Notes under the pieces: model-generated
The model's input: only the letters and a program-made list of their open reading frames with translations
What the model was told of the DNA's origin: nothing
Database searches by the model: none
Source of the DNA: Fratercula arctica
Lineage: Eukaryota; Chordata; Aves; Charadriiformes; Alcidae
Reading direction: 5' to 3'
Assembly (NCBI GenBank): GCA_947846985.1
Contig: CANTUZ010000001.1
Location: 112,299,757 to 112,363,756, forward strand
DNA: 64,000 nucleotides
Shown: piece by piece, positions 11,721 to 25,165 of the stretch
Layout: every line of letters begins with the position of its first letter
Position numbering within the stretch: the stretch's first letter is position 1
Program-made: the position numbers and the translations under genes

Positions 11721-14425
11721 AACGGTGTGGATTGCTTTCAATACTAAACTGACCCTGACACGTTGCCTTGGCAAAGTGAACTCCTAGGTATTTAAAATCA
11801 TGAATAGACAACAAAGAATGATTATTTATGGTTTTTCGTGACAGAATTAAGAAACATGAAGTTAGTAAACAGAAGCATTAATGCAAAAGTACATAATTTT
11901 TCAGCACAAAGAATATCTTGTGGAATTCATGTTGTGGAATTTATTGCCATACAATGCTTTGTATCTGAAATGGTTTTGAAATCAGACTAGCTTGCATCAC
12001 AGAAAAGAGGCCCTGACAGGCTATTCTTGCGATGCTAAATTACAGCCTCTGGCTCACACACAGGGTGACAAAAGGCAAGAAAAAACCCAGAGAGGTGTCA
12101 CTCTGTCCTTTCTCGTGTGTCAGAAGCAGAAATATTGGCTAGATGAAAAGTTTTAGTCAAAGTGTTTGTTTTTATGATCTTGGGTGGTTTATTTCTTATT
12201 ATAGCTCTTCTGCTTCTCATCTGTGAAATGGAGCTAAAAATACATACCACCCTTATTTTGCAAGCACGTTATGATTTGAGATTTTCTATAATGTCCTTAA
12301 AGGTGTTCAAGGTACACAGGTTGCAGGCTCTAGTTTTGATTGCAAAAATACTCTGACATTTGCTTATGATTAAATGATTTAAAACATCTTCTAAATAATG
12401 TGAAGACAGTTTCATCTAGTTATAGTGACTTCTAAGGAGGAATAACATTGGATGGAAATCGTATTGGCATGTTCATTCAACACTTCATCCATTTGTATTT
12501 ATTGAGGGGAGGGCTGTTCATGTTCTCTTTGGTCCAGCCTCTAGCTACATATGCAGAAATCTATAGAATCACAATTCAACTGCATTTTAATATAAATAAA
12601 TGTCTAGCATTCTGCTTTTCCTAGAGAATAGAAACTCAAGTGTTTTTCAGGCTCCTGTTTCCCTGTCTTTAGCAAAGATGTAATGGATCCTGATCACATG
12701 GTCTCAAAGACACTCTTTGCTGCTGGAGCACCTGTAGCATTTTCCACTGCCTCTTTGTGCAGCACTTGCTCAAATACTAAGTCTGTCTTGAGTGCTCTTT
12801 TCTGACTTGCTTGCTGATGAAGGAGGTGGGGAAAGATGCCGTAGTGTCTATTACTTTGCATGCAAGAACCACTTTCGAGTGAACGGTGCCTTGACCTGTG
12901 AAAGTAAGATGTCCATATTCCCTGTAAAAAGTGATTGCTGCAATCTTGCTCACATGTATTCATCTCTGTTAAAAATTCTGCTTCTTCTGGAATTTACTCT
13001 CTTGGCAGCTTGAAGGCCATTGAACAAAGAATTTTCCTAATATTTCACAATTACACAACACCTGTGATGAGCAACCTTGTACTGAGCTACTCAAAATTTT
13101 TTCAGGGGTTCAACAATGCTCAACACTCCTCAGCTGTGATTTGATGGTCTAATGGCTAAGCGTAAGGTACAATGAAGTACAGATGGGAATTCTAGATCAA
13201 AGACTTTTAAATAAAAGTGCCTAGATATACTTGTAACACGTTATTGATTTTTATATAGTTGTACAACATGCTTTGCAACATAAAACTGCTTCTCTTCACT
13301 GTAACAGCAAAACAAGAACTACACAGAGCGTCATCTGCAGGTGTTCACTTCAGAACAGATTATATAAAAAACATAATGGATTATTTGTTTGACTTAATAT
13401 ATAAATGCCACCTTGCACAGTACTGTATACAGAGTATCTTTTTAGAGCTTTTATTCCCTTTTCCAAATTGCTCATATGGCTTCTGGAACCCATAAAATCT
13501 TGTTTGGAGTCACACAAACTTTAGAGTCTCCAAATCTCAAAGCTATTCTTTACTAAAAAGTTCCTAGTTGTGCACTCTTTTGTGAAGTCATCTTTGAAAA
13601 CATGAATATCTGACACTGGATTTGAAAGTTCATCACCATGATTTTTCAGAATGTCTTGAATGATTCACTCTGTCTTCAGCCACCAAATACAGTTGATTTT
13701 TAGATGGGCAGTAACTCTTTCCCCACATCTGAACTTCTTTCTAAAATTTGATAGGATGTTGAACAGCTTAACGTATTAGTATATTCTCATTTTTTCTCAT
13801 ATCAATATTATCTGGTATCATCAGCATAGACAATTCAAACACTTTTAAAGATATTAACATGGGACATCTCTTTCTCTTCACCCCAGTTTACAGCTTCTCT
13901 TTTTTTCAGTGTGGTTCAAACTGCATGAAAATCTAAGTCTACTAATGAATTTATATTATACATTGTGATTATTTAAAGAACTAGATCTTTCAATTTAGTA
14001 TCAATGTCATTTTTTTCAGAGCAATGTTAGTACTGGAAGTCAGAACCTTCAAAATTCTTATAACATTAAAGCAAATAAAATCTAGTGTATTGGCATATAG
14101 TCACTGACCTGGACTTGGAGTAGAACTGGAGAGATTCCACAACGATAGTTATATTTCTACATTCAATCACATTAACATTTGTGTAAGAATATCTATAACT
14201 ATAAGAGAAATCAAAAGAATGGTCAAAGTCAGACCATCCTGCCCTGAATTCTTGGTCCAACAGTGGCCACAAGTGGACTCCTCTAGATTAAAAGGCCAAA
14301 AAATGAGTGATACTTTTCCAGGGTACTCTTACAGCCTCCAACATCACAAAGTAGTCCTAATGCTGAGGTGGTCCCTTTGTACTTAGCAGCTTTCATTTGA
14401 TTTTTCTCCCCCAGATTTGTCCAGC

Positions 14426-14449
14426 TTTTTTTTTTTTTTTTTTTTTTTT
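14426..14449. repeat. poly-T tract (24 T)
   Basis: An uninterrupted run of T. There is no adjacent SINE or processed-gene body and no target duplication visible, so it is annotated only as a homopolymer. Confidence 0.9.
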
Positions 14450-16499
14450 GAATCCATGTAAACATTTAGCAATCACTTTTAGAAAAATATGTGTAATTAC
14501 AAAGACTAGAGGTTTGGCTTAATTTTCTCTGTCTTGGTTTTTAATCTGTTTAGTAAACAATCTGTCTACTACGAAGCATGGGGACAGAGAATATCATTAC
14601 AAAAAAAACAAGCTGTTAAAATATGAGCCTGACAAGGGATTAATTCCTTTAAAATTGCCAAAGGCTTGCAGAGGATTTTAACAGCTGGGAATTAAAGAAT
14701 GATGGAGTGGTAGCAGCTCGGCCATGATCCACTTTACCCCAGGAAGAGACTTGCACAGAACAAACAGCAGTCAGGGAAGGGTGATACTTTTGCTAAAGCA
14801 AAAGAGGTTTCCTTCTTTCAAAAGTTTTGCAATGTTTTCTTATAGACCTTCAGATCTCACAGAAGGTCTGCTATTCAATTGAAGTCAGCAAAATGTTTCC
14901 TTCACGTACTTACTGTACTTAATAAAGACAGGTTTTGTTCATACATGTGGAGGAAATGGAGAAGGCACTTTTGTCCGCTTTGTCCGACAAGTTTTCACAA
15001 TTCCTTTTAGTTTCAGAATTCTCTCATGAATTGTTTTACTGTTCTCTGTGTACTTTTCATTGAAGTATTCAGTGCCTGTTTTAGATAGATACAACCCCCC
15101 CTATAATATCTTTTATAGTTCTCAAAAAATGTTCCGCAAAATTCATTTTTTTTTCAATAGAGCTGCTTAAAAGACATCTGTTGAAAATTTTTGAGTAAAA
15201 ACATTGATAAAAGCTTACTAAGGTATAGCTTTATACTGAATCACCACGTTTCCCACTTTTTTCAGTTTTGTTTGCACACATAGCACATTTCCCGTTTCTT
15301 CCTCTGTGTGTATACACACACCTATTCAACACAAAGTCTGAGATAAATAATATCAATCACAGTAGTATCCAAAAAGACTAAGCAATGTTCAATATTAGTA
15401 TTTGTTTTACATTTTTTTTTAAGTATGTGACAAAAAGGGGTTATGTTTTAAAATGTAGATTTGCAAAGCACAAAATTACTGTGCACTAGAAATTTTATGG
15501 CACTGACCTACAAATTATATTCTTTACAAATTAATATAGCAGTTAACAAATTTATCTGACATTTAATTTTCTTGAAATGTGTTTTGTTTACCTTTTACAT
15601 TTCCTAATGGTAGTAAAATTGATTTGGTTTTTAGGGGTTGGGAAATCCAGGATAAACCTAAACTATAAAAGATATTATTTGTTTTTTAAAAATGTCGTAA
15701 GTAATAAGCTGAAATGAAAAAGATGTGCTAAATTTTGAAACTTTTGTTCATCCCCTTGGGCTTGACTAGAAGGCAATTATCAAGACAGACTTCTCCTGTC
15801 TTTGAGAGATTACCCACAAATTAATTCACATGTAACCTGTAATTAGACTATAAAAGATGCAAGTTCTTCTTGCACTCACATCAGGATTCTTTGAGTAAGA
15901 ATCCTTCATTTTGTCCCTGATAGCTGTCTAGGTTTCTAGGGACAGTCACTTTGTTTTTCTTATCCATGGGAAAAAAAATATAATGACTTATTAAGGATAT
16001 TGCCAGACTTAACTAATATTTATGACACTCTGAAATTTTTAGATGGAAGAAGATATAAAAAATTAATATTATAGACATCAAAGTGCTGGTGGACATTGGG
16101 TTTTGTTTTTTTTTTTTTTATTTTAAATAGTAGGTCTTTCTAACCTGACTGAAGGGAGGTGATGAAGCTGTTAGCAGCAGATGGAAAGAGACAAACAATA
16201 GTATGTAGAGGCAGTACAGCTTGTGCTGCGTGCTTGCAGCACAGCTTGTTTCACAGCACTGAGGGAAAATAGGTCTCTTCTACATCTAAAAGCTCTTCAG
16301 CCCTTTTGTTGCAGTGTGCCAAATCTCCAAGAAAAAGAGATTCCCTAGGAAGAAATATGCTGGGGTGTGGGGGAAGCATACAAAAGTCAAACAGACAAGG
16401 ATGAAGAGGACATCTGGATGACTTAACTATTCCGTAGCGAGACTATCCCAAAGAAAACAGCTAATTACTCTCTTGGAATTTGTATTTATAAATTTTGTC

Positions 16500-16519
16500 A
16501 AAAAAAAAAAAAAAAAAAA
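16500..16519. repeat. poly-A tract (20 A)
   Basis: An uninterrupted A run in AT-rich DNA. The sequence to its left shows no recognisable retroposed gene. Confidence 0.9.
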
Positions 16520-19500
16520 TCCAGCCTCCTTGAAAACAGCACAAGGGTAAAAATTAATACAAATTCACGTATAGAGATAGAAAACTGGAGAAGTCAATGA
16601 AAAAAAAAAAATCGTATCACAAATTTTTTGGCCATAAAAATATAATTTGGTCATAATTATCTTCTGAATCCCAAGCACAGATTTATAGCTAGTATCAATT
16701 TTTGCAAACTTTAATCATGCTTTAACATCTCAAATTTCATACCAACTGAGCTTGAGGAGCTAAAATTAAAGTACTACATGAAATGAATTATGTACCTAAC
16801 AGAGTCTTGCATAACTTGGCAGATATTTGTGTAAATCAGATCTATTGAACACAAACTTAGATTAATTTCTCATGAGGACATATACAGAAATTAAACAATT
16901 TGATCTCATTAAACGTATTATTCCACAATAAAAATATATAGACACTTCATATTTCAAAAGGTAATAAAATCCTCCTTACAAAGTCTACTCTGAAACTTGA
17001 AATTTAGAAACGTAAATTTGATATAAATATCCTTGCTGAATCACCATTAAAATATTACTAACTCTCATTCAGGGGTTCAAACATATTCTGACTTTAACAC
17101 ACATTCTCCACCACACCATTTCAGGTCATGATACTCTGATTTACTTCATTTCTGTAATCAATGTTTAGGCAAGTAGAATAAAAACTAAGAGTAGTCATCC
17201 TCTCATAGAATGCATTTGAAGAGATTGAAGAACTAGAACAGACTGCATGCCTGACTATCTAGGAAAAACAAGAAAATTGTTTCTTTTAAGTGAAGTTTCA
17301 GACGACGAACTAAGTTTACCACTTTGGTGTAAGTCAGACTTTCTGCAGAGTCCTTGTGTTTAAAACCATTAGAATTAAACAGTACAATTAACAACCTGAT
17401 AAATAAAGACCGCCTTTTCAATGACCTTTGATTCATCAGCACCTTTGACATATGTAACAAAGAAACGGAATAACTAATTTTAGAGGGGGTTTATATTTGT
17501 GAAAGAGATATATCTATTTTTTATTAACTGTTATTCAACTGTATAAAGTGAGAAAAGAACATGAGAAAAATTCAATCTATACAATGAGATTAAAAGCTCC
17601 TGTATTCTAAATTATAGATTATAATTATTAAAATAATTTATTAATTTCCATTAAATTATTAACCACTCAATAAACAATGATTTTTAATAATTATCATTAG
17701 TAATCAAAGTATTAAATATTTATGTAAGTGTGTTTTATTTCTTTTCCACACCTTTGCTAGACTGTATCACAGTGGAATAACTCCTTGCAGAGAAGCAGAG
17801 GAGTAAATTACAAGTTCTAAATCAAATGAGATGATTGTGAGGAAACATCAAATAGTAGACAGCATATGTTTGCATTTCTTAACTTCAAATTTTAAAAAAA
17901 GTTTAGAGTTTGGATTTTTTAAAATTATTCTGAAACACCTAATTAATCTGCACCATTTTTCAAATCATTGATTTCAAATCACTGAGGAAAATATAATTCC
18001 CTTTCTAAAAGTGAGGAAAACATGGGATGGTGTAGGAAGGATTTGCTGAACATCACCCATAGTTTGGAAGGAGAAAGAACCAAATATCGCTCACCATAAG
18101 AATCAGTTCAGATTTTTTTTTTTATTTTAGAGTATATTGCTTCTTCCAGTAAAGTAGTATTTTCTTTTCCATGGAAGATTTGTTATTTGGGAACTGCATT
18201 ATACCTGACTGAACTGTGACGATGGTTCAAATTCAATATTATTTAAAAGAGATTATGTTGTACTGAAAGGAACTTAAAATGCAATTTTCGGTTTGGGGTT
18301 GGTTGGTTTGTTTGTTTACAGGTCTAAAAATTCATTAGAAACAAGTACATGCTTAAGTGACTAAGGTGTATCTGGCTGCAGATATGGCAAATGGAAAGCT
18401 ATACAAACTGGAAATTATGATGAATAGGCTTCTAAGCAGTGACATTTAAATCTCTTATGAGTGAATGGTATCTTTAGCAGTTACTAAGGGGTAGAGTTTG
18501 GAGACAGCCTTCTAGTAATAAGTAAAACTTAATGAGAAAAGTTATTCATATGACTCGTATCCTTGTATTTAGGCATCACAGTTAAAATAAATTTATGTTT
18601 AAAATGCTTTACTAAATGACCTATACATAGCACAGCTCAGTGTACTCTGCTTCTATGATCAAGAAGGTGAAAAATTGCTAAAGTGAATTACAAAAAGCAA
18701 CTAGACTTACCTTTGTAACTGTAAGCACAATACACAGCCATTATCAACAGCCATTATCTTCCTTCATTAACACATTAATATTATTTACTATTTCTATGTA
18801 TCACTATACAAAAATATTGGTTGTTTTATGTTGGTTTGCTAGTGCAATGTTTATTCCCTATATCTTGAGTTACAATATCTAAATGTATTTTGGTAGTATG
18901 CTGTATTTCATCTATGCAGTAAAGGTACTTTATTGAAAGCATATATAAACTTCATTTCTTTTGTTGGTTATGGCTTTACAAATAGTTGAAATAAAACTTA
19001 GAACCTGAATTTTAGTTGTAGATGCATAGTTCTTCCATTATTTTCCTTTCTATTTCAACATTTTCACTTGTTCAATTTACTACAGGAGATAAATGTGATG
19101 AGACAATGCTAAGGTAAAAGAAAGGAAGAAAATTGAAATTAATTGAACAACAGTTCACTGTTTATTAAGGAACCACAAAGGGGCATGTTTTCTTTCAAAG
19201 CAAATTTTTAGATTATTTGCAAGAGTTACAATCATTCTATAGTAGGAAGTTAATACAAAAGGAATCTAGATGCAGTTTAACCTACGAAGACTTAAACTAT
19301 TCACACTGCAGAACAAATCTGTGTTTATAGTCAACACTTCTAGAATTCTCTTGCTGAAGTTCATAAGGAATCACAGGATGAAAATGTAAACCCTCAGGCG
19401 TGTCAAAGATCTTCTAAGCAATGCTGTAATGTCAGATTGCGTTTTCAAACTAAGTTTGTTTGTTTAGCCCTTACAGTTTAAACCTGATAGAGCTATGTAA

Positions 19501-19763
19501 CTTAATAGAAGTAAAATACATGAGAATTTTTTACAGTGAGGCAATTTGATTCATACAGTAGTAATATTTACTTCCGCTGAAATATATTGACCCTCTGCAT
19601 TTTAGCTTCTTTGATATGTTTGCTGATTCAGGAATCAGCTATTACACAATTTGTCACTCACGGTTATGATTTTCAAAGCTGCTGAGGAGATTTAGTCACG
19701 TTTAGGTCCCTTCCATTGAGAAAGTGAACATGTGAAGTTCCTTAAATAGCACTAGAACAAATT

Positions 19764-19780
19764 AAAAAAAAAAAAAAAAA
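19764..19780. repeat. poly-A tract (17 A)
   Basis: A homopolymer run of A with no associated element. Confidence 0.9.
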
Positions 19781-20057
19781 GTTATCGATGCTTCGTTTAT
19801 ACATGCAACATTCCAAACAAACAGAAGATGTAACTAGAGGCAGGCTATCACATTCTCATATGCACTTTCATGCGTAAGCGTATGTATATTTGTACACATA
19901 CATTACTCTTCTATACAACTGTATTTTTTTTTTTAATCATATAAAGGATTACTTCCTATCTACTATAATATAGTTATACATTCCTGAATAGTTGGGTTAT
20001 TTTTCAATTAAACCTTTCAATGGTATGCAAGCATAAATAGTTATTGTATTACTGAAG

Positions 20058-20091
20058 TAAGCTTCAGAGTGTTGTAAGCTTCAGCGTGTTG
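20058..20091. repeat. 17-bp tandem duplication
   Basis: Two adjacent 17-base units, taagcttcagagtgttg and taagcttcagcgtgttg, differ at one base. It looks like a recent slippage-type or short tandem duplication in single-copy DNA. Confidence 0.85.
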
Positions 20092-21965
20092 AAGTGAAAA
20101 AAAAAAAAGGATTCCTTCTACTAAAGACATGAGCCAGAGTTTGCAAAATCAGCAGCAGCTTTACTGCCAGGTGTGTAGCTGCAAGGCCTCAGGTACTACT
20201 ATATTACAATTGCACTTTTAAAACACTGATGTGTGAATTACTTTGAACAGATCATCAGGATAACAAAGTGGAGTTTGACTCTCCTGCGGATAAGTGGCAC
20301 ATATAACAAAATCAATAAGAACACAGCGAGTTTCATTTTACATGATTTATTTTTGCAGTTCTATCAGCAATTGTTCAAATACTATGGTTTCCAGAAGGAC
20401 CACTTACAGTAAGGACAACTAGCTATGCTGCCGTGAACAAGTGGTGAGTGTATTTGACTCTCCAAACTCAAAAAGCAATTAGTCTAATGAATTAGCCTAA
20501 ATGAGGAACAATTAGATTAGATTAAATAAAGATAATAAACAGAAATTTAATGTGACTTGCAATCTGCTACGGCAAGATCAAAAACGATGGATAAAACATA
20601 TGTAATATATGTAATATATAATATTTTACTTATTATTCAAATATTTTCAGTTTTTAAAAAATCTTATTTATCACTAGAATAAAATCAAGACACTTTCAAA
20701 AAGAAAATTTACAGAGAATCCCATCCTAGAATAGCTTCAAATTTAGGCTATGCACCAAAAATATAGGTAATAAACAATGATATTTATCTCTCCTAACTTT
20801 AACCGTCAAAATAAGACACGTAATCTAAGCTACTTGGCCAGACTTTCAGTTTTCACCAGAAATGCAGTGTGTTTGCACAATTCTCCCCACCCTTCAGATT
20901 TGGAAAATTACCTCTCTCCCCTGATTAGTAAAGGGACTCAAATTTAGCCATTTTACTTTTTATATAGGCTTTACTTCTTCAGCTTTCTTATTTACATTTT
21001 TCCTCATCATGAATTTCAGGGATATTCCTCAAATTTTAATTATTGCAAGCTTGATTTTGTAGGTCATTAAAAATCCTGTCTCTGGAAAAATTGCTTCTGA
21101 ACATTTCAGATAAGCCAGAGAGATCAATGATTCCTACTTTATGTATGGACTGTGCTACTGGATCCTAAGTTATAAACATATCTTCAATTCTCATTTTCCG
21201 TGTTTTCATTAATGAGCCAAGAGTCAGCATGTTAACCACAATATTAAGTTACTTTGCATGCACTGTTTTGAAATATCTGAAAGTATAATCATAGACTGCT
21301 GTTATGTAGAAATTTGGAGAATTATATCTGCCCATTTCTTGAGACCATCCCTGCATCCCAGTTTATTTTTAGTTTCCAGATATTACTGCTTATATGGTAT
21401 TTATAACATTTCCTGGATGCCAGAACCAGTATAAAAATAAAACACTTTCCATTTTGTCTTTAACAGTGTTTCAAACATTTTTTTTCCCCCTAAATTACTT
21501 GAAGAGAGAGCTATGGAATGCAATGAACATGGGTGCACAAAACTGTGTTTCGAGAAAGTGATAAAAGTGAACCTACAGTAATAATCCTAAAACAAATTTC
21601 CAATCAATAAAGCACTTTTCTTCCCAGTAAGCACTAGCATTAAACTGGCAGAGCCTCTATAGTTGTTTGTTGTTTTGGTTTTTTTATTGTAACTATAACC
21701 CTTTTAACTAAGACTTATTATTTGTTCTCAGTTGACCATTTATCCATCTACGTCAGTGGAGACAACATTTTAGTATGATCAGAAAACATCTTATATACAA
21801 CAAATATGTAAATATAACATAGTGAACCCCCCTCGTAGATTAAAACATACTTCAACTATACCATAAAGCAGGGAGGGGAAGATGTGAATGCAAACAAAAT
21901 GTGATTTGAGAAAATTTAACAACATGCAGAACTAAACCACATGAAAGAAAAATAATCAAATTAAA

Positions 21966-21991
21966 GGGGGGGGTGGGGGGGTGTGGTGGGG
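21966..21991 (+). repeat. G-rich tract with G-quadruplex potential
   Basis: Runs of G (8, 7 and 4) separated by single T or short GT/TG spacers lie about 27 bases left of the 3' end of the minus-strand CR1. The pattern meets the usual G4 rule (four or more G runs with short loops). No function is implied. Confidence 0.7.
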
Positions 21992-22017
21992 AGAAATACT
22001 GGTGCCACAGAGTAATC

Positions 22018-22400
22018 TAGAACAGAACAGAATAGTTGAGGTGGAATGGACCTACAGCGATCATCTAGTCCAACTGCCTGACCACTTCAGGATGACCAAA
22101 AGGTAAAGCATGTTTTTAAGGGCATTGGCCAAATGCCTCTTAAACACTGACAGGCGTGGGGCATCAACCACCTGTCTAGGAAGCCTGTTCCAGTGTCTGA
22201 TCACCCTCTCAGTAAAGAAATGCGTCCTAATATCCAGTTTGAACTTCCTCTGGTACAGCTTTGAGCCATTCCCATGTGTCCTATCACTGGATATCAGGGA
22301 TACCACCACCTCCCTCTCCACCTCCCTTCCTGAGGAAGCTGTAGAGAGAACAAAGAGGTAGCCCCTCAGCCTCCTCCTCTCCGATCTAGACAAACCCAGT
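22018..22400 (-). mobile_element. CR1 LINE, 3' fragment
   Basis: Read on the minus strand, this is the C-terminal end of CR1 ORF2 and the short 3' UTR. The frame 22061-22393 contains SERRRLRGYL, then the DRTHGNGSKL and [18 protein letters not shown] blocks typical of the CR1 C-terminus. It ends in a degraded tail (agaacagaacagaatag) next to the avian CR1 signature 'gatcatctagtccaact'. It is 5'-truncated at about 22400 and carries few indels. No target duplication is visible, which is usual for CR1. Confidence 0.93.
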
Positions 22401-23765
22401 GTGTGGCAAACCCAGTATCTCTAGCTAATAAGTTTCTTCTAATCCCACCTAAGGCTTCTGATACGGGACATACTCTATATCAAGTCACACCAAAATTGGG
22501 ATTTCTCTGCATGTGGTTGATTGAATATCAACAGGGTTTGGGGGGTATGTGGGGTTTTTGTGAGGGGGGGTTGTTTATTCTTCTGTTTGTTTTTAAAGCT
22601 GGAAATTAAGAAGATTGTGGGCCAAATTTACTTGACTTGGAGTAAATGTGACAGGATAACACTTCTGTGAAAAAAATCTTTTAGATGACTCGAAAACAAA
22701 TCTTATTATTTGCCTTTGAACACGCGTTCAGTTAAACAGAAAGTAGAAGGTGAATGATAATATGTCCTTGGAATCACTCAATAACATTATTACTGGACTG
22801 TAGAACATTAAGATAAAAAAAGGCAAACAAAAAAAACATGACAGCCTTTTTCATAATAGTGATCTTTTTTCTCTTTGGGCCAATTGCCCTTTCTTCCTCT
22901 CTCTGTCCTTCCCCAAAAGGCATACTATGCAAAAAGATCATGATACTATAATTTTATTCCAATTATGCTTTTTTTTTTTTTTTTTAGCATTTCTACATGA
23001 TTAGCCTAAGGGATGTTTTCACACATGGCATGAAAGACAAGTCCTACAAGGACAATAACAAAAATAATGTGAATTTTGAGGATTCCATTTCCTTCATCTT
23101 GAAAGACAAATTTCTCACCCAAATACGAGTCACATATCCATGACTTGAACTCCTGTGGATCCTTACATGATTCTGCAAAGCCCAACAAAATTCATTTGAA
23201 AATCCAGTAATGCTGTTAAGTGATAGCAGTGCAGTTCTCTGTCATATTATTTGCATCACGCAATCATTTACAAGTAGCAGAAAGAAAACCAAAGGGCATC
23301 AGAAGTCTTAGGCTGTCTACATGTTAAACTCACATGTTTTTTCATATAAAATATAAATGCATGCATATTTTATTAGCCCATGATACAGCAAATGTGATTT
23401 CACATATGTAGCTCTGTTTCTCAGTTTTTCTTACATAAAAATGAGTATTTATTTCCTCTACTGAGCTGGCGTTTTTTTTAAAAATAATATTTCTGTTAAT
23501 CCCAGTCTTTGTCTACCTATCTAGTTATTTATTTATTAAAGAATTTATAGTCATGTTATTGTTTCCTTCTCTAGCTAGATTTATAATTTGTTCACAAATT
23601 TGTGTTTTGTGGAAGCAAGGAAACACTTAGAAGAAAACTAAATGACAATAGACATGTCTTCCACAACTATCAAGTTGTCAAAAATTTGTAAAAATGTAAG
23701 TTTCAAAAAGTGGCCGCTCCTTACTGTCAAAATCATCAGAATATATTCTGCTTTCAAGCAGATTT
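22401..23765. other. AT-rich non-coding stretch
   Basis: No gene seen. It includes G/T-rich sequence at 22536-22600 and a poly-T run of 17 at 22969-22985. Open frames are at most 68 codons and have no features. Confidence 0.55.
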
Positions 23766-23787
23766 GGGGTGGGGGGGGTGGGGGGGA
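23766..23787 (+). repeat. G-rich tract with G-quadruplex potential
   Basis: G runs of 4, 8 and 7 broken by single T, followed by a T-rich stretch. It lies about 70 bases upstream of the candidate splice acceptor at 23856. Confidence 0.7.
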
Positions 23788-23856
23788 GTTGTGTTTGGTT
23801 TTTTTGTTTTGTTTTGTTTTTTTTTTAATTTTAAGCATAACTTTTCTTCTTTGCAG

Positions 23857-24050
23857 ATTTGAGCTCATTTTCAGAAAAGACCTGGCTGATGCAGAACACA
23901 GGCTCTAATTCTCTGAATTCAGGATCTCTTGAAATGAAGGAATTGGCCACAGGTATAGAAATAGCCCTTGTTTTTCCTGTACTTCAGTCCAAAAATTCTA
24001 TGGCAGCATTACTACATACGTTTTTCATGACTGAACCTGTTTTCAATGAG
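23857..24050 (+). other. candidate internal exon, gene unidentified
   Basis: The acceptor is strong (cttttcttctttgcag) and the donor is close to consensus (GAG followed by gtatgt). The 194 bases between them are open in only one frame, which begins with two bases completing a codon and ends in phase 0. The frame reads L-S-S-F-S-E-K-T-W-L-M-Q at its start and E-P-V-F-N-E at its end. Phases match the candidates at 10598-10730 (upstream) and 24468-24590 (downstream). I do not recognise the protein, and this could be chance. Confidence 0.3.
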
Positions 24051-24467
24051 GTATGTACTGAAATATTCTCACACTACTCCAGCAAAAGGAGAATTGGCAG
24101 TTAAAAATGTGCCTGGAATTCAGAATGCTTACCTTTTTGGAAATAAGGAAATAAAGAAAAGAAAACCTGATATTATGACTAACCAAATATTATGCAACTT
24201 TGATAAATTTGATATAGAGATATACATGCTGCTAAAACTAAGCTTCCCATTCATTATCCAATACATTATGGCCATACGGTTATGAGGCAGCATGAAGAAG
24301 CAAGTCAGTATCGCTGGCTCTGGGTGAACACATTGAATGATATCGTTCCCTGTAGAAGGCAAAATGCCAGAACACAAAACCTCTTATTTCTGGCAGAAGA
24401 GTAGCACATTTGTCCAGGTTAATTGCTAGCAAAACGGTTTACTTTTATGTTTCCTGTCATGCAACAG

Positions 24468-24590
24468 ATTAATTCCCTGCCTCAAGCAGATGCAGAAGCC
24501 TTCAGAGAGAATCACGTAGATGAGTGGCTGAAGCAAGAAGTAAATGCCCAAGACAGTGAAAGTTTACAAAGCAATGAAAACTTTGCAGGA
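24468..24590 (+). other. candidate internal exon, gene unidentified
   Basis: The acceptor tttcctgtcatgcaacag is followed by 41 complete codons (phase 0 in and out, starting I-N-S-L-P-Q-A-D-A-E), ending GGA at a gtaaat donor of moderate quality. Phase 0 is what the candidate exon ending at 24050 requires, leaving a 417-bp intron. If the donor is not used, the frame reads on to a TAG near 24629. The composition is hydrophilic and Glu/Asn/Gln-rich, with no known domain. Confidence rests only on splice signals and phase. Confidence 0.27.
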
Positions 24591-25084
24591 GTAAATCATG
24601 TGGTTCAGATGATCTATGACTCATTTTAGCATCTGTATTAAGGTTGGAGGAGGCTTTTTCAATTATGAAGAACAGAAAGCTGGAATGCATCTGTCAACTA
24701 ATAAAAATAATATAGGTGAGAGTCCTTGTAACCACTCAATATATTCAGAATTCCTCATAGCTGAAAATATAATTTTTGTTATAGAATTCAAGAAATGATA
24801 AAACAGTGAGGCTGAAAAGAGCTTCTTTCTCCCCAAAACTAGCAGTCAAATTTCACCTTCAGGAATAGTTACCAAACTAAGAGAGCACTCATGATATTTA
24901 AAGATTATTAAAAGACTATTATTCTATCAGTATTAAACTTTGAAAAAATATTTCTTTTTTGAATACTTGCCATGGAGAAGAAAGTGCTGCTAATGCTCTA
25001 GAAGTACAAGCCTGTAGGAAATGACAGAGTCCTACACTGTAAAATTGTATATATAAATATATAAAGTATAACAAGTTCTAGCAA
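24591..25084. other. AT-rich non-coding stretch
   Basis: No clear gene. A possible alternative exon at 24630-24714 (acceptor tgactcattttag, donor gtgaga) lies only 39 bases after the preceding candidate. It cannot follow that candidate through a normal intron. Confidence 0.5.
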
Positions 25085-25165
25085 GACTTCAGCAAGGCTT
25101 TTGACACAGTCTCCCACAGCATCCTCATAGGGAAGCTTAGGAAGAGGGGGTTAGATGAATGGACA

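Larger units (their letters stand above)
11721..21960. other. long AT-rich non-coding stretch
   Basis: About 10 kb with no clear gene. A short 'gcttctcatctgtgaaatgg' block at 12211-12230 recalls the MIR 'ctcatctgtaaaatgg' word but is too short to call. Poly-T lies at 14426-14449 and poly-A at 16500-16519 and 19764-19780. A 17-bp tandem duplication is at 20058-20091. A possible exon (20359-20443, acceptor tttttgcag, donor gtgagt) cannot be phased with the other candidates. Confidence 0.55.

Noticed and set aside
24630..24714. Possible GAS2-like VGGG motif in a short open interval
   Set aside because: Only four residues match. The interval is 39 bp from the preceding candidate exon and out of phase, and all three frames are open there.
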